Below are positions 16,013 through 24,812 of a DNA stretch of 64,000 bases, one piece after another. Location of the stretch: NCBI RefSeq assembly GCF_014635185.1, contig NZ_BMCM01000001.1, positions 744,001 through 808,000 of the forward strand, read 5' to 3'. Source of the stretch: Microbacterium murale. GTDB taxonomy: Bacteria; Actinomycetota; Actinomycetes; Actinomycetales; Microbacteriaceae. The translations under genes and the position numbers were made by a program. The notes under the pieces are model-generated. The model was given only the letters and a program-made list of their open reading frames with translations, was not told the origin of the DNA and searched no databases. Position 1 is the stretch's first letter. Every line of letters begins with the position of its first letter.

Positions 16013-17189
16013 CGGTCGACGCCGCGAACGCCTGGGCGAGGTCGGCGATGAGGTCGCCCGCGTTCTCCAGTCCGATCGACAACCTCAGCACGTCGGCGTC
16101 GGGGCGCGCGTCGGCCGGCACCGGGCGGTGGGTGAGGGCGGCCGGATGCTGGATGAGCGAGTCCACTCCGCCCAGTGACACGGCGTGCGTGAACAGTGCC
16201 ACCGACGAGGCGACGGCTTTCGCCGCCGCGTAGCCACCGCTCATCCGCATCGCGATCATCGCTCCGGTGCCGCGCATCTGACGCTCGAGGATGCCGCGCG
16301 GATCACCGTCAAGCCCGGGATAGAACACCTCATCGACCTCGGGCTGATCGATCAGCCACTGCACGATCTGTTGGGCGTTCTGCTGCTGCTGGCGTATCCT
16401 GACCGGCAGCGTGGTGAGGCCGCGATGCAGTAGATACGCGCCGAGCGGATGCAGCAGCCCTCCGGTGACCGCACGCACGCGTCGCAGTGCCTCGGCGATC
16501 CGCTCACTGCACGCCACGACTCCGGCGATCACGTCGCCGTGGCCACCCAGGTACTTGGTCGCGCTGTGCAGCGACATCGCGGCGCCGTGGTCGAGCGGGT
16601 TCTGCAGCAGCGGCGTCGCGAACGTGTTGTCGACGACGACGGGCACGTCCCCGGCGGCCGCGACGATCTCGGCGATGTCGACGAGCTCGAGCGTCGGGTT
16701 GGCCGGGGTCTCCACGACGACGAGCCCGGTGTCCGCCCGCATCATCGACCGCACCTCCGACGGATGGCAGTAGGTGGTCTCGGTTGCGAGCAGGCCGGAG
16801 CCGAGCAGGTGATCCGTGCCGCCGTAGAGCGGCCGCACCGCCACGACGTGAGACTTGCGCGCCGCACTCGTGTGCGCGAGGATCACCGCGGTCATCGCCG
16901 CCATGCCCGACGAGAACGCCACCGACGCGTCAGCGTGCTCCATCTCGGCGAGAGCGTCTTCGAAGCGAGCGACCGTCGGGTTCCACAGTCGCGCGTAGAC
17001 CATGCTGCCGTCAGCGGGTGGTCGGCCTCCCGTCGCCATCGCCTCGTAGGAGTCGCCGCCGCGTTCGATGTCCGGCAGCGGATTCGTGGTCGACAGATCG
17101 ATCGGCAGGGCGTGGACACCGAGTTCGGCGAGGTCGGCCCTGCCGCTGTGCACGGCCATCGTGTCGGGATGCAGATGCTGGTCGGTCAT
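15963..17189 (-). CDS. Trans-sulfuration family PLP enzyme (cystathionine gamma-lyase/synthase-like)
   Basis: A 408-residue Cys/Met-metabolism PLP enzyme. The cofactor lysine is in SATKYLGGHGD, the phosphate-binding part is SSGMAAMTAV, and YARLWNPTVARFE is the family N-terminal signature. Members make or break cystathionine, or eliminate thiols from homocysteine or methionine; sequence alone does not separate these. The start ATG at 17189 gives the typical N-terminus MTDQHLHPDTMAVHSG. It is divergent from an Lrp/AsnC regulator 107 bp away, which suggests a catabolic, amino-acid-inducible enzyme. The 3' end overlaps the ABC permease gene by 50 bp. Confidence 0.85.
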   Translation of the reverse strand: MTDQHLHPDTMAVHSGRADLAELGVHALPIDLSTTNPLPDIERGGDSYEAMATGGRPPADGSMVYARLWNPTVARFEDALAEMEHADASVAFSSGMAAMTAVILAHTSAARKSHVVAVRPLYGGTDHLLGSGLLATETTYCHPSEVRSMMRADTGLVVVETPANPTLELVDIAEIVAAAGDVPVVVDNTFATPLLQNPLDHGAAMSLHSATKYLGGHGDVIAGVVACSERIAEALRRVRAVTGGLLHPLGAYLLHRGLTTLPVRIRQQQQNAQQIVQWLIDQPEVDEVFYPGLDGDPRGILERQMRGTGAMIAMRMSGGYAAAKAVASSVALFTHAVSLGGVDSLIQHPAALTHRPVPADARPDADVLRLSIGLENAGDLIADLAQAFAASTVMRPHRPANAAAVSSR

Positions 17190-17295
17190 GCTTCCAAGGT
17201 GCCCGAATCCCAATCAAGATGGGAGAATTCGACAGCATCCGCCATGAAGCTCGCACAATCCGCATTCTTCAGCAAATCGGTGGGGCGAGGAGGAG

Positions 17296-17766
17296 ATGAG
17301 ATTGGCCAAAGCACAACTCGATGAAGTCGACCTCGAGATCCTCGCCGCGCTCAGTGTTCGCGCAGACCTCACGAACAAGGCACTCGCGCAGCAGCTGGGG
17401 CTGGCCGAGTCCACCTGTGCGCACCGGGTTCGCAGCCTGCGCGATCGCGGCATCATCCGCGACACCCGCATCCGGCTCGACGCGGCCGCGCTCGGCTATC
17501 CGCTCGAGGCGATCATCAAGGTGCGGTTGGCGAACCACACCGGCGAGAAGGTCAACGCGCTGTTCGATGCGCTCGTGGCGACGCCGCAGGTGCTGCAGGT
17601 GTTCCACGTCGCCGGCGTAGACGACTTTCTCGTGCACGTCGCGGTGCGCGATGCCGTGGCCCTCCGCGACATCGTCCTGGAGCACATCACGGTGCATCCG
17701 GTCGTGCGCGGCACCGAGACCCAGCTGGTCTTCGAGCTGCGCGACGGCCGCGGGGTGCTCGGGTAG
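17296..17766 (+). CDS. Lrp/AsnC-family transcriptional regulator
   Basis: A 156-residue regulator with an N-terminal winged helix-turn-helix (NKALAQQLGLAESTCAHRVRSLRDRGII) and a C-terminal RAM ligand domain (HPVVRGTETQLVFEL). Such proteins sense amino acids and often control the gene next to them. It is divergent from the trans-sulfuration enzyme, its most likely target. The gap of 107 bp is less GC-rich than the surroundings and contains AATCCCAATCAAGATGGGAGAATTC, with imperfect symmetric CCCA/TGGG arms that could belong to the operator. Confidence 0.88.
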   Translation: MRLAKAQLDEVDLEILAALSVRADLTNKALAQQLGLAESTCAHRVRSLRDRGIIRDTRIRLDAAALGYPLEAIIKVRLANHTGEKVNALFDALVATPQVLQVFHVAGVDDFLVHVAVRDAVALRDIVLEHITVHPVVRGTETQLVFELRDGRGVLG

Positions 17767-17774
17767 CGAAACGC

Positions 17775-19247
17775 TCAGCGGCGTAGCAGCTTCTTCCACC
17801 GCCGCTGCACGATGATCGGCACTGGCTGGGTGACGACGGCATCCACATTCAGCGAGCTGTTGTCGGGCCCGACGAGCGCGATCGGGGTGGTGAGAGTCGG
17901 CTCGAGCGGATCGACGGGCATTCTCGCGAGGGCGCGATGCGCACGCATGTACGCGGGGACGAGGATCACGACCGCGCCGACCCACGCCAGCGGGTTGCTC
18001 GCCGCAACGCCGCCGAATCCGAGAATCGCACCGAGCACGACGGCAGCGCCGACGCGCATGAACAGTTCGACCACGCCGGTGATCGTCGGGATCATCGCCT
18101 GTCCGAGCCCCTGCAGTGCGCCGCGCAGTACGAACAGCACGCCCAGCAGCGCGTAAGTCGATCCGTTGATGATGAGCATGAGGTGGGCGCTCTCGACCAC
18201 TTCGTCCGACCCATCGCCGACGAACAGCCGCACGAGATGGGTTCCGAACGCGATGAGCACCACGCCGAGGATGACGGAGGCGATGACGGCCATCCAGAGC
18301 GCCTGCTTCACGCCGGCGCGGATGCGGTCGGGCCGGCGTCCGCCGAAGTTCTGCGCCACGTACATCGACACGGCGAGGCCCAGCGAGGCGAGCAGCGCGG
18401 TCGCGAGGCTGTCGACGCGGCTCGCGGTCGTGTACGCCGCGACGGCTTCCGCCCCGAGCATGTTCAGCGCCACCTGCACGACCAGCGTGCCGATCGCGAT
18501 GATCGAGGCCTGGAATCCCATCGGCAGGCCGAGTCGCAGGTGATCGGCGATGTCATCGCGCGTGACCTTCCAGTCCGCGCGCCGCACGTGCAGCATCGGC
18601 ATCCGACGCCTGACGAACTCGAGGCAGAGCAGCACCGAGACCGCCTGCGAGACCACGGTCGCGAGCGCAGCGCCGGCGACACCCCAGCCGACCGGTCCGA
18701 CCAGCACGACGACGAGCACGACGTTCAGCGCGCACGCGATGGTGAGGAAGATCAGCGGGGTCTTGGAGTCGCCGATCGCGCGGATGATCGCGGAGAGGTA
18801 GTTGAAGAACATCGTCGCGCCGCCGCCGAGGAAGCTCACCTGCGTGAACAGCGTGGCCTCGGCGAGCAGCTCGGGCGGCGTCTGCATGAGCACGAGCACG
18901 GGTTCGGCGAGCAGCGGCCCGCCGATCGTGATCAGGATGCTGGCCGCCGCCGACAGCAGCGTGCCGGTGGCGACCGAACGCCTGACGGCTGCATGGTCCT
19001 TCGCGCCGAACGCCTGCGCCGTGGGGATCGCGAAACCGCTCGTCATGCCCCACGCGAAGCCGAGCAGCAGGAACAGCAGGCTGCCGGTCGCCCCGACGGC
19101 GGCGAGCGAGTTCACGCCGAGCTCGCGGCCGACGACGATCGTGTCGACGACCTGGTAGAGCTGCTGCACGACATTGCCGATGAGCAGCGGGACGGAGAAC
19201 GACAGGATGACACGCCAGGGGCGGCCCGTGGTGAGGGAGATGGCCAT
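17775..19247 (-). CDS. MATE-family efflux transporter
   Basis: A 490-residue membrane protein with 12 predicted helices in two homologous halves. The start MAISLTTGRPWRVILSFSVPLLIG followed by NVVQQLYQVVDTIVVGRELG is the standard MATE N-terminus, and GFQASIIAIGTLVVQ marks the second half. Such pumps export drugs or metabolites using sodium or proton gradients. The ATG at 19247 is chosen since homology starts there; no clear ribosome binding site precedes it, only GGAAG about 13 nt upstream. It is convergent with the Lrp gene and divergent from the acyl-CoA synthetase gene. The substrate is unknown. Confidence 0.88.
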   Translation of the reverse strand: MAISLTTGRPWRVILSFSVPLLIGNVVQQLYQVVDTIVVGRELGVNSLAAVGATGSLLFLLLGFAWGMTSGFAIPTAQAFGAKDHAAVRRSVATGTLLSAAASILITIGGPLLAEPVLVLMQTPPELLAEATLFTQVSFLGGGATMFFNYLSAIIRAIGDSKTPLIFLTIACALNVVLVVVLVGPVGWGVAGAALATVVSQAVSVLLCLEFVRRRMPMLHVRRADWKVTRDDIADHLRLGLPMGFQASIIAIGTLVVQVALNMLGAEAVAAYTTASRVDSLATALLASLGLAVSMYVAQNFGGRRPDRIRAGVKQALWMAVIASVILGVVLIAFGTHLVRLFVGDGSDEVVESAHLMLIINGSTYALLGVLFVLRGALQGLGQAMIPTITGVVELFMRVGAAVVLGAILGFGGVAASNPLAWVGAVVILVPAYMRAHRALARMPVDPLEPTLTTPIALVGPDNSSLNVDAVVTQPVPIIVQRRWKKLLRR

Positions 19248-19380
19248 GCGGAGGAGAACTTCCGGAACGCGGGGGGATGGGGGATCGGATGCCGGGAACG
19301 ACGAAGCGACCAGTTTATCGAATCGATTCGGCAAGGGAAGACCTACGGCGAAGATCATGCCGAAGGTGCAGGATGGACGG

Positions 19381-21084
19381 ATGAGTCGCACTGCCACCGC
19401 CGCCACCCTCGCGATCCGCGAGATGCGCCGGCATCTCTTCGCGCACGCCACGGATTACGACACCGCAGTCGAGGGATTCCGCTGGCCCGAGCTCGACGAG
19501 TTCAACTTCGCTCTGGAGTGGTTCGACGTCGTCGCCGGCGAGAATCCGGATCGCCCTGCCGTGCAGATCGTGTCCGCCGATCTCAGCCTTCAGAGCTGGA
19601 GCTACGGCGAGCTCTCCGTCCGTTCCGATCAGGTCGCGAACTGGCTGCGCGGCCTGGGAATCGGCCGTGGTGATCATCTGATCGTGATGCTGAATAACAC
19701 GATCGAGCTGTGGGAGGTGATGCTCGCCATCACCAAGATCGGTGCGGTCGCCGTTCCGACCTCGACTCTGCTCTCGGCATCCGACCTCGTATTCCGCGTC
19801 GAGCACAGCCACGCCACGGCCGTCGTGACGCTCGGCTCGTTGAGCGATCGCCTGAGCGCGATCGACGATGCAGTGCAGCGGATCGGCGTCGGCGACGTCC
19901 CCGCCGGATGGCACGACTTCGCCGACTCGGCGAGCGCACCGCGCGACTTCGAGCCCGACGGGCCGACACCGGCGGGAGACACCAGCCTGCTGTACTTCAC
20001 ATCCGGCACGACGAGCCGGCCGAAACTCGTGCAGCACACGCACGTCTCCTACCCGGTCGGGCACCTGTCGACCATGTGGTGGCTGGGCGTGCAGCCAGGG
20101 GATGTGCACCTGAACATCTCCTCCCCCGGGTGGGCGAAGCACGCCTGGTCGAGCTTCTACTCGCCGTTCCTCGCCGAGGCGACCGTGTTCGTCTACAACT
20201 ACGACCGCTTCGACGCGAACACGCTGATGCAGGTCATGGACACGCATCACGTCTCCACGTTCTGCGCCCCGCCGACCGTGTGGCGGATGCTGATCCAGGC
20301 CGACTTGTCACGTCTCGCGCACCCGCCGCGCGAACTCGTCGGCGCCGGCGAGCCGCTCAATCCCGAGGTGATCACCCGGGTGCGGGATGCCTGGGGAGGA
20401 ACGATCCGCGACGGATTCGGCCAGACCGAGATGACCGCGTGCGTCGGCAACTCCCCCGGCCAGATCGTGAAGGACGGCTCGATGGGCAGACCACTGCCCG
20501 GCTATCCGGTCGTGCTGCTCGACCCGGTCACGGGCGAGGTCACCGATCACGAGGGCGAGATCGCGCTGGATCTCGCGGAGTCGCCGCTCGGCCTGATGGC
20601 CGGGTACTACGACGACCCGGAGAAGACCGCCGAATCACGTCTCGGCGGATTCCACCACACCGGCGACATCGCCTCACGCGACGAGGACGGCTACCTCACG
20701 TACGTCGGGCGGGCCGATGACGTCTTCAAGGCCTCCGACTACAAGATCTCGCCGTTCGAGCTCGAGTCGGTGCTGCTGGAGCACGACTTCGTGGTCGAGG
20801 CCGCGGTGATCCCGAGTCCGGACCCGACGCGCCTGTCGGTGCCGAAGGCGTACGTGTGTCTGCGGGCGGATGCTCCGGCCGAAGCCGACGCTGCACGGGC
20901 GATCTACGACTTCGCCAGGGATCGCCTGTCGGCGCACCTGTGGGTGCGGATCATCGAGTTCGTGCCCGAGCTGCCCAAGACGATCTCCGGCAAGATCCGC
21001 CGGGTCGAGCTTCGGGCACGCGAAGCGGAGCGCGTCACGGCCGGCGACGCCGCAGGGCAGCACCTGGACCGCGACTACCGCTGA
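19381..21084 (+). CDS. Acyl-CoA synthetase (AMP-binding, medium-chain/AcsM-like)
   Basis: A 567-residue adenylate-forming enzyme. The ATP loop is LLYFTSGTTSRPKLVQHTH, the A5 region DGFGQTEMTA, the hinge Asp region YVGRADDVFKASDYKISPFELES and the catalytic lysine in LPKTISGKIRRVELR. It converts a carboxylic acid, ATP and CoA to acyl-CoA, AMP and pyrophosphate. Overall it resembles the AcsM (medium-chain and aromatic acid) branch rather than acetyl-CoA synthetase. The ATG at 19381 follows an AGGATGG. The gene stands alone; a hairpin after the stop separates it from the convergent membrane-protein gene. Confidence 0.9.
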   Translation: MSRTATAATLAIREMRRHLFAHATDYDTAVEGFRWPELDEFNFALEWFDVVAGENPDRPAVQIVSADLSLQSWSYGELSVRSDQVANWLRGLGIGRGDHLIVMLNNTIELWEVMLAITKIGAVAVPTSTLLSASDLVFRVEHSHATAVVTLGSLSDRLSAIDDAVQRIGVGDVPAGWHDFADSASAPRDFEPDGPTPAGDTSLLYFTSGTTSRPKLVQHTHVSYPVGHLSTMWWLGVQPGDVHLNISSPGWAKHAWSSFYSPFLAEATVFVYNYDRFDANTLMQVMDTHHVSTFCAPPTVWRMLIQADLSRLAHPPRELVGAGEPLNPEVITRVRDAWGGTIRDGFGQTEMTACVGNSPGQIVKDGSMGRPLPGYPVVLLDPVTGEVTDHEGEIALDLAESPLGLMAGYYDDPEKTAESRLGGFHHTGDIASRDEDGYLTYVGRADDVFKASDYKISPFELESVLLEHDFVVEAAVIPSPDPTRLSVPKAYVCLRADAPAEADAARAIYDFARDRLSAHLWVRIIEFVPELPKTISGKIRRVELRAREAERVTAGDAAGQHLDRDYR

Positions 21085-21095
21085 GCCGCCGATTC

Positions 21096-21116
21096 TTCAG
21101 CGCTGCTAGCGCTGAA
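21096..21116. terminator. Hairpin between convergent genes, probable bidirectional terminator
   Basis: TTCAGCGCT-GCT-AGCGCTGAA is a perfect 9-bp stem with a 3-nt loop, just downstream of the acyl-CoA synthetase stop and overlapping the stop codon of the facing gene. There is no T-run on either side, which is common in high-GC actinobacteria, so its role in termination is inferred. Confidence 0.5.
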
Positions 21117-21501
21117 CCAGAACCGTACCGAGGCTCGCGCCGCCGAGCCCTTCGGCGCGGCGCGGGCGGGTGGGAGCGGGACCGGCGCCCACCGGCTCCG
21201 GCCGCTCAGGTCGGCTCGGGCGCCTGTTGAGCACAACCCGCACGAGTGCTCCGATCACGAGCGCCGCAACCAATGCCCCGCCTGCGGCCGCGGTCGGGAT
21301 CCACTGCCCGGAGAAGCCGGCAGCGATGCTGAGCATCATGCCGACGATCCAGACGGCAGTCGCTCCGCCACTCAATCCCACCGCTCCGCGCGCGAGCGCG
21401 ACTCCGGCGATGATCGCGCAGAGAACGGCGATGCCCGCTCCGACGAACCCGACCGGCAGGAAGAACGCTGCCAGCTCTCTTAACGCACTCATTGACGACA
21501 T
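21106..21501 (-). CDS. Small membrane protein of unknown function
   Basis: A 131-residue protein with about four hydrophobic helices in residues 8-95 (FFLPVGFVGAGIAVLCAIIAG and following), then a basic, Pro/Arg-rich cytoplasmic tail (RRPSRPERPEPVG). It resembles small DUF4190-type or related actinobacterial membrane proteins, but I cannot place it firmly. ATG at 21501 or 21492 are both possible. It lies between the acyl-CoA synthetase terminator and the ferrochelatase gene, on the same strand as the carotenoid chain but 130 bp away from it. No function is proposed. Confidence 0.6.
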   Translation of the reverse strand: MSSMSALRELAAFFLPVGFVGAGIAVLCAIIAGVALARGAVGLSGGATAVWIVGMMLSIAAGFSGQWIPTAAAGGALVAALVIGALVRVVLNRRPSRPERPEPVGAGPAPTRPRRAEGLGGASLGTVLVQR

Positions 21502-21631
21502 ATCGTCCAAACCCCCCGGTTCAGCCTCCGTGTACTCAAAGATACGGAGCTTCCGCGGCGTCCGCATCCATCTCGAGGATGATGTTACGCAATCGGTCCC
21601 GGCGCCCCTCCCTGTCACAGCTCGTGACTCG

Positions 21632-22858
21632 TCAGGGCTGCAGCCCCGCGATCGCCGGGGCGAATCCGAGGCGCTTGTTCGCGCAGCATCCGGGTCGGCA
21701 GACGTCGAACCATGCACTCAGCGCCGTCGCGTTCGCTCGCTGCTCCACGGGGCGCCCCGAGACCCGTTCCTGCACCAGGTCCACAAGCGCGTCGACGAAG
21801 GCCGGATGCGTGCCAGGCGTCGGCGTCCGCAGACTCCACAGGCCGAGCCGCGCCGCCGTCTCGATCGCCTCGGTGTCGAGATCCCAGATGACCTCCATAT
21901 GGTCGCTCACGAACCCGATCGGAACGATCAGCACCGCGCTTCGATGTTCGAGCGCCTCGAGTGCGTCGTTGATGTCGGGCTCGAGCCAGGGCTGCGAAGG
22001 AGGACCGGACCGCGACTGGTAGACGAGCTGCCATGACACTCCAGGCGCCGCTGCGGCCATGACCTCCTCCGCGACGGCGCGGTGTTGTGCCGCGTAGCCT
22101 CCGCCGTCGACGTCGGCGAACAGGCCCGCTCCGGAGAGCTCTGCATCCTGCGTCGGGATGCTGTGCGTCGAGAACAGCACCTCGATGCTCGACGCGTCGT
22201 GCCCTGCCTGCGCCGCAGCGGCGATCCCCTCTCGCACACCCTCGATGAAGGGCTGGATGAAGCCGGGGTGCGAGAAGAACTGCCTGACCTTGTCGATCTG
22301 GATGATCCCCTGCGTACCGCTCGCCTCGAGCGCGTCGGCCCAGTCCTCCCGGTACTGCCGGCACGAGGAGTAGGAGGAGTACGCGCTGGTCGGGATCGCG
22401 AGCATCCGGCGGATGCCGTCGTTCGCCGCACTCGCGAGCGCCTCATCGAGGTAGGGCGACCAGTTGCGGTTGCCCCAGTAGACCGGTAGATCAAGACCGG
22501 CCTCCGCGAGGGCCGATTTCAGCGCCTGGCGAAGAAGTCGATTCTGGTCGTTGATCGGACTCACTCCGTCGAATCGGCGGTAATGGTGGGCGACCTCTTC
22601 CAGGCGCTCGTCGGGGATGCCGCGGCCCCGCGTCACATTGCGGAGGAAGGGCAGCACGTCGCCCTGGCCCTCCGGGCCGCCGAAGCCCGACAGCAGAATC
22701 GCGTCGTAGGCGACGGGTTCGGTGACGTGCTCCGGGCCGGACTGCGCCGCCGGCGTCGCGGACGGCACTTTCGCGCCATGCTCGAGGTGGATGCTGGTCG
22801 CCCTCGGAGGCTTCGTCTCGCGACGCCCATCCTGCCGCTGTTCTGACGTACTGCTCAT
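21632..22858 (-). CDS. hemH: Ferrochelatase (coproporphyrin III type)
   Basis: A 408-residue ferrochelatase that inserts iron into the porphyrin in the last part of heme synthesis. Actinobacterial enzymes act on coproporphyrin III (CpfC). Visible are YDAILLSGFGGPEGQGDV, YWGNRNWSPYLDEAL and the catalytic His in FSTHSIPTQDA. The C-terminus WFDVCRPGCC supplies cysteines of the [2Fe-2S] cluster found in actinobacterial members. About 50 polar residues precede the conserved domain. It is the last gene of the ten-gene carotenoid chain and overlaps the previous gene as ATGA. No other heme gene is in the window. Confidence 0.92.
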   Translation of the reverse strand: MSSTSEQRQDGRRETKPPRATSIHLEHGAKVPSATPAAQSGPEHVTEPVAYDAILLSGFGGPEGQGDVLPFLRNVTRGRGIPDERLEEVAHHYRRFDGVSPINDQNRLLRQALKSALAEAGLDLPVYWGNRNWSPYLDEALASAANDGIRRMLAIPTSAYSSYSSCRQYREDWADALEASGTQGIIQIDKVRQFFSHPGFIQPFIEGVREGIAAAAQAGHDASSIEVLFSTHSIPTQDAELSGAGLFADVDGGGYAAQHRAVAEEVMAAAAPGVSWQLVYQSRSGPPSQPWLEPDINDALEALEHRSAVLIVPIGFVSDHMEVIWDLDTEAIETAARLGLWSLRTPTPGTHPAFVDALVDLVQERVSGRPVEQRANATALSAWFDVCRPGCCANKRLGFAPAIAGLQP

Positions 22859-23343
22859 GTTGATGCCTCCTGCTGACCGATGATCGTGCGACCACTGTGC
22901 GCGGCGCCGTCCGCCGCGACCTTCTCCCACTCGGCGATCGGACCGCTGACGACCGTGAAGCCCGGATGCGGATCGGGAACCGGCAGGTCGCGCCATCGCT
23001 CCCACACCGTCGGGCTGCGGTGCTCGAGCTTCGCCAGAAGGTGCTTCCACTCGTAGGCGAGCTGGCCGTCGTTCACGATCAGCGTGCGCGCGTACCCGGT
23101 CGTACGGATCTTGTCCCGCGCGAAGCTGTATCCCCGCGCATCCGCTTCGTCGACGATCGGGGTCAGGTAATCGCCGATCGCCGCGCACGGGTCGTCGGTC
23201 TCCTGGAACCGTCGCAGCTGCGGATGCCGGGAGTAGCCTCTGCCCGGCTCTGCGATCACGGCCTGGGCGAGAAGTCCTTCGCGCCAGCATGCCGTGAGCG
23301 CCTGGCGATCGAAATGCTTAGGGTGCACCGACCAGAGCCTCAT
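22855..23343 (-). CDS. Pyrimidine dimer DNA glycosylase family protein (T4 DenV-like)
   Basis: A 162-residue protein of the family (PF03013) that includes T4 endonuclease V, which excises UV-induced thymine dimers. The N-terminus MRLWSVHPKHFDRQALTACWREGLL aligns with DenV so that Arg21-Glu22 match its Arg22-Glu23, and Glu23 is essential there. But DenV uses the amino group of Thr2 as nucleophile, and no such residue follows Met1 here. HHPQLRRF-type text (RHPQLRRFQETDD) is typical of the bacterial branch. It overlaps both neighbours as ATGA. Repair activity is plausible but unproven; confidence is for the family. Confidence 0.75.
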   Translation of the reverse strand: MRLWSVHPKHFDRQALTACWREGLLAQAVIAEPGRGYSRHPQLRRFQETDDPCAAIGDYLTPIVDEADARGYSFARDKIRTTGYARTLIVNDGQLAYEWKHLLAKLEHRSPTVWERWRDLPVPDPHPGFTVVSGPIAEWEKVAADGAAHSGRTIIGQQEAST

Positions 23344-24812
23344 GCCGCCTCCCCCGGTGTGCGCTCGGCTGCACGCAGGATGCTGGTGGCCATGCCGTTG
23401 AAGATCACGCCGTGGAACGGCAGCAGCATCGCCCAGTACAGCCGGCCGGTCAGGCCCTTCGGGAAGTACACGGCGCGTTGGCGGTAGCGGCTTCCGCCAA
23501 CGGCCGGCTCGACGCCGAGTTCGAGCCACCCCCGCCCCGGCATCCGCATCTCTGCTCGCAGGCGCAGTGTGCGCCCGTGCTCGACCGCCTCCACGCGCCA
23601 GACATCGATCACATCGCCGGTGTGCAACCGTGTCGGATGCCGGCGGCCCCGCCGCATTCCGACACCGCCGACGAGCCGATCGATCCAGCCCCGCGCGGCC
23701 CACGCGAGCGGGAAGGAGTACCAGCCCTTCTCGCCGCCGATCGACTCGATGACATCCCACACGGCAGCTGCGGAGGCGGAGGTGCGCCGCTCGCGCAGAT
23801 CGGTGAAGACAGTGTGCCCTGCCCAGTCGGGATCGCTCGGGAGAGGATCACTCGGCGCACCGGGCACCGTGGCGCTCTGCCAGCTCGTCTCGATCTCGCC
23901 CTCCTCCTCGCGCTTGAGAGCGAGCCTCACGGCCGTCCGATACGGGAGCAGGCCGCCATCAGGAGGTTCGATGTGATCGTCGATGTCATGTTCGGTCATG
24001 ACGCAGTCGTTCTGCAACGACGCGATGATGGGGACCGCGATCTGCCGCGGAACTGGGCTGACCAGGCTCACCCATTGCGAAGCGAGCCATGGTGTGAGCA
24101 CGGGGAGGGCGGCGATCCCGCGCTGCGGGAGACCAGCCTCGACCGCGTATCCGTTCATCATCTGGCCGTAGCGGAGGATGTCTGGCCCACCGATGTCGAA
24201 CGTGCGGTTGAGCCCGTCCGGAAGGTCGACGGCTCGCACCAGGTAGCGCAGCACGTCACGGATCGCGATCGGCTGCACATGGTTGCGCACCCATCGGGGC
24301 GCCGGCATGTACGGCAGCACCTCGGTGAGGTGCCGGATCATCTCGAACGACGCCGACCCGGAGCCGATCACGATACCGGCCTGGAAGACGACGGCAGGCA
24401 CGTCGCCATCGAGGAAGGTCTGACCGACCGCAGCCCTGGATGAGAGGTGCTTCGACAGCTCGGCGCCGTCGGGGTGCAGGCCGCCGAGATAGACGATCCT
24501 GCTCACGTTCGCGGCGGCGGCGACCTCGGCGAACTGCTCGGCGTCGCGCTTCTCGGCATCCACGAAATCACGACCGGCGCTCATCGAGTGCACCAGGTAG
24601 AACGCCACATCCACCCCGTTCATCGCACGGCGCGTGGCGACGGCATCCGAGAAGTCGCCCTTGAAGACCGTGACCTGCTGCCTCCACGGCACGTCGCGCA
24701 GCTTCCACGGCGAGCGCACGTACACGCTCACCTCGTGACCGGCGGCGAGGAGCTGGGGAACGAGTCGGCCGCCGATGTAGCCGGTGGCGCCGGTGACGAG
24801 CACTCGAGTCAT
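23340..24812 (-). CDS. NAD(P)H-binding / DUF2867 two-domain protein
   Basis: A 490-residue protein. Residues 1-300 form an atypical SDR domain opening with VLVTGATGYIGGRLVPQLLAAGHEV. Residues about 330-490 are DUF2867, a domain with a START-like fold (WDVIESIGGEKGWYSFPLAWAARGWID; ending LPFHGVIFNGMATSIL). Such fusions are frequent in actinobacteria and are often linked to carotenoid or lipid genes. Function is unknown; a lipid-modifying reductase is possible. It starts at 24812, overlapping the crtEb stop as ATGA, and overlaps the following glycosylase gene the same way. Confidence 0.82.
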   Translation of the reverse strand: MTRVLVTGATGYIGGRLVPQLLAAGHEVSVYVRSPWKLRDVPWRQQVTVFKGDFSDAVATRRAMNGVDVAFYLVHSMSAGRDFVDAEKRDAEQFAEVAAAANVSRIVYLGGLHPDGAELSKHLSSRAAVGQTFLDGDVPAVVFQAGIVIGSGSASFEMIRHLTEVLPYMPAPRWVRNHVQPIAIRDVLRYLVRAVDLPDGLNRTFDIGGPDILRYGQMMNGYAVEAGLPQRGIAALPVLTPWLASQWVSLVSPVPRQIAVPIIASLQNDCVMTEHDIDDHIEPPDGGLLPYRTAVRLALKREEEGEIETSWQSATVPGAPSDPLPSDPDWAGHTVFTDLRERRTSASAAAVWDVIESIGGEKGWYSFPLAWAARGWIDRLVGGVGMRRGRRHPTRLHTGDVIDVWRVEAVEHGRTLRLRAEMRMPGRGWLELGVEPAVGGSRYRQRAVYFPKGLTGRLYWAMLLPFHGVIFNGMATSILRAAERTPGEAA

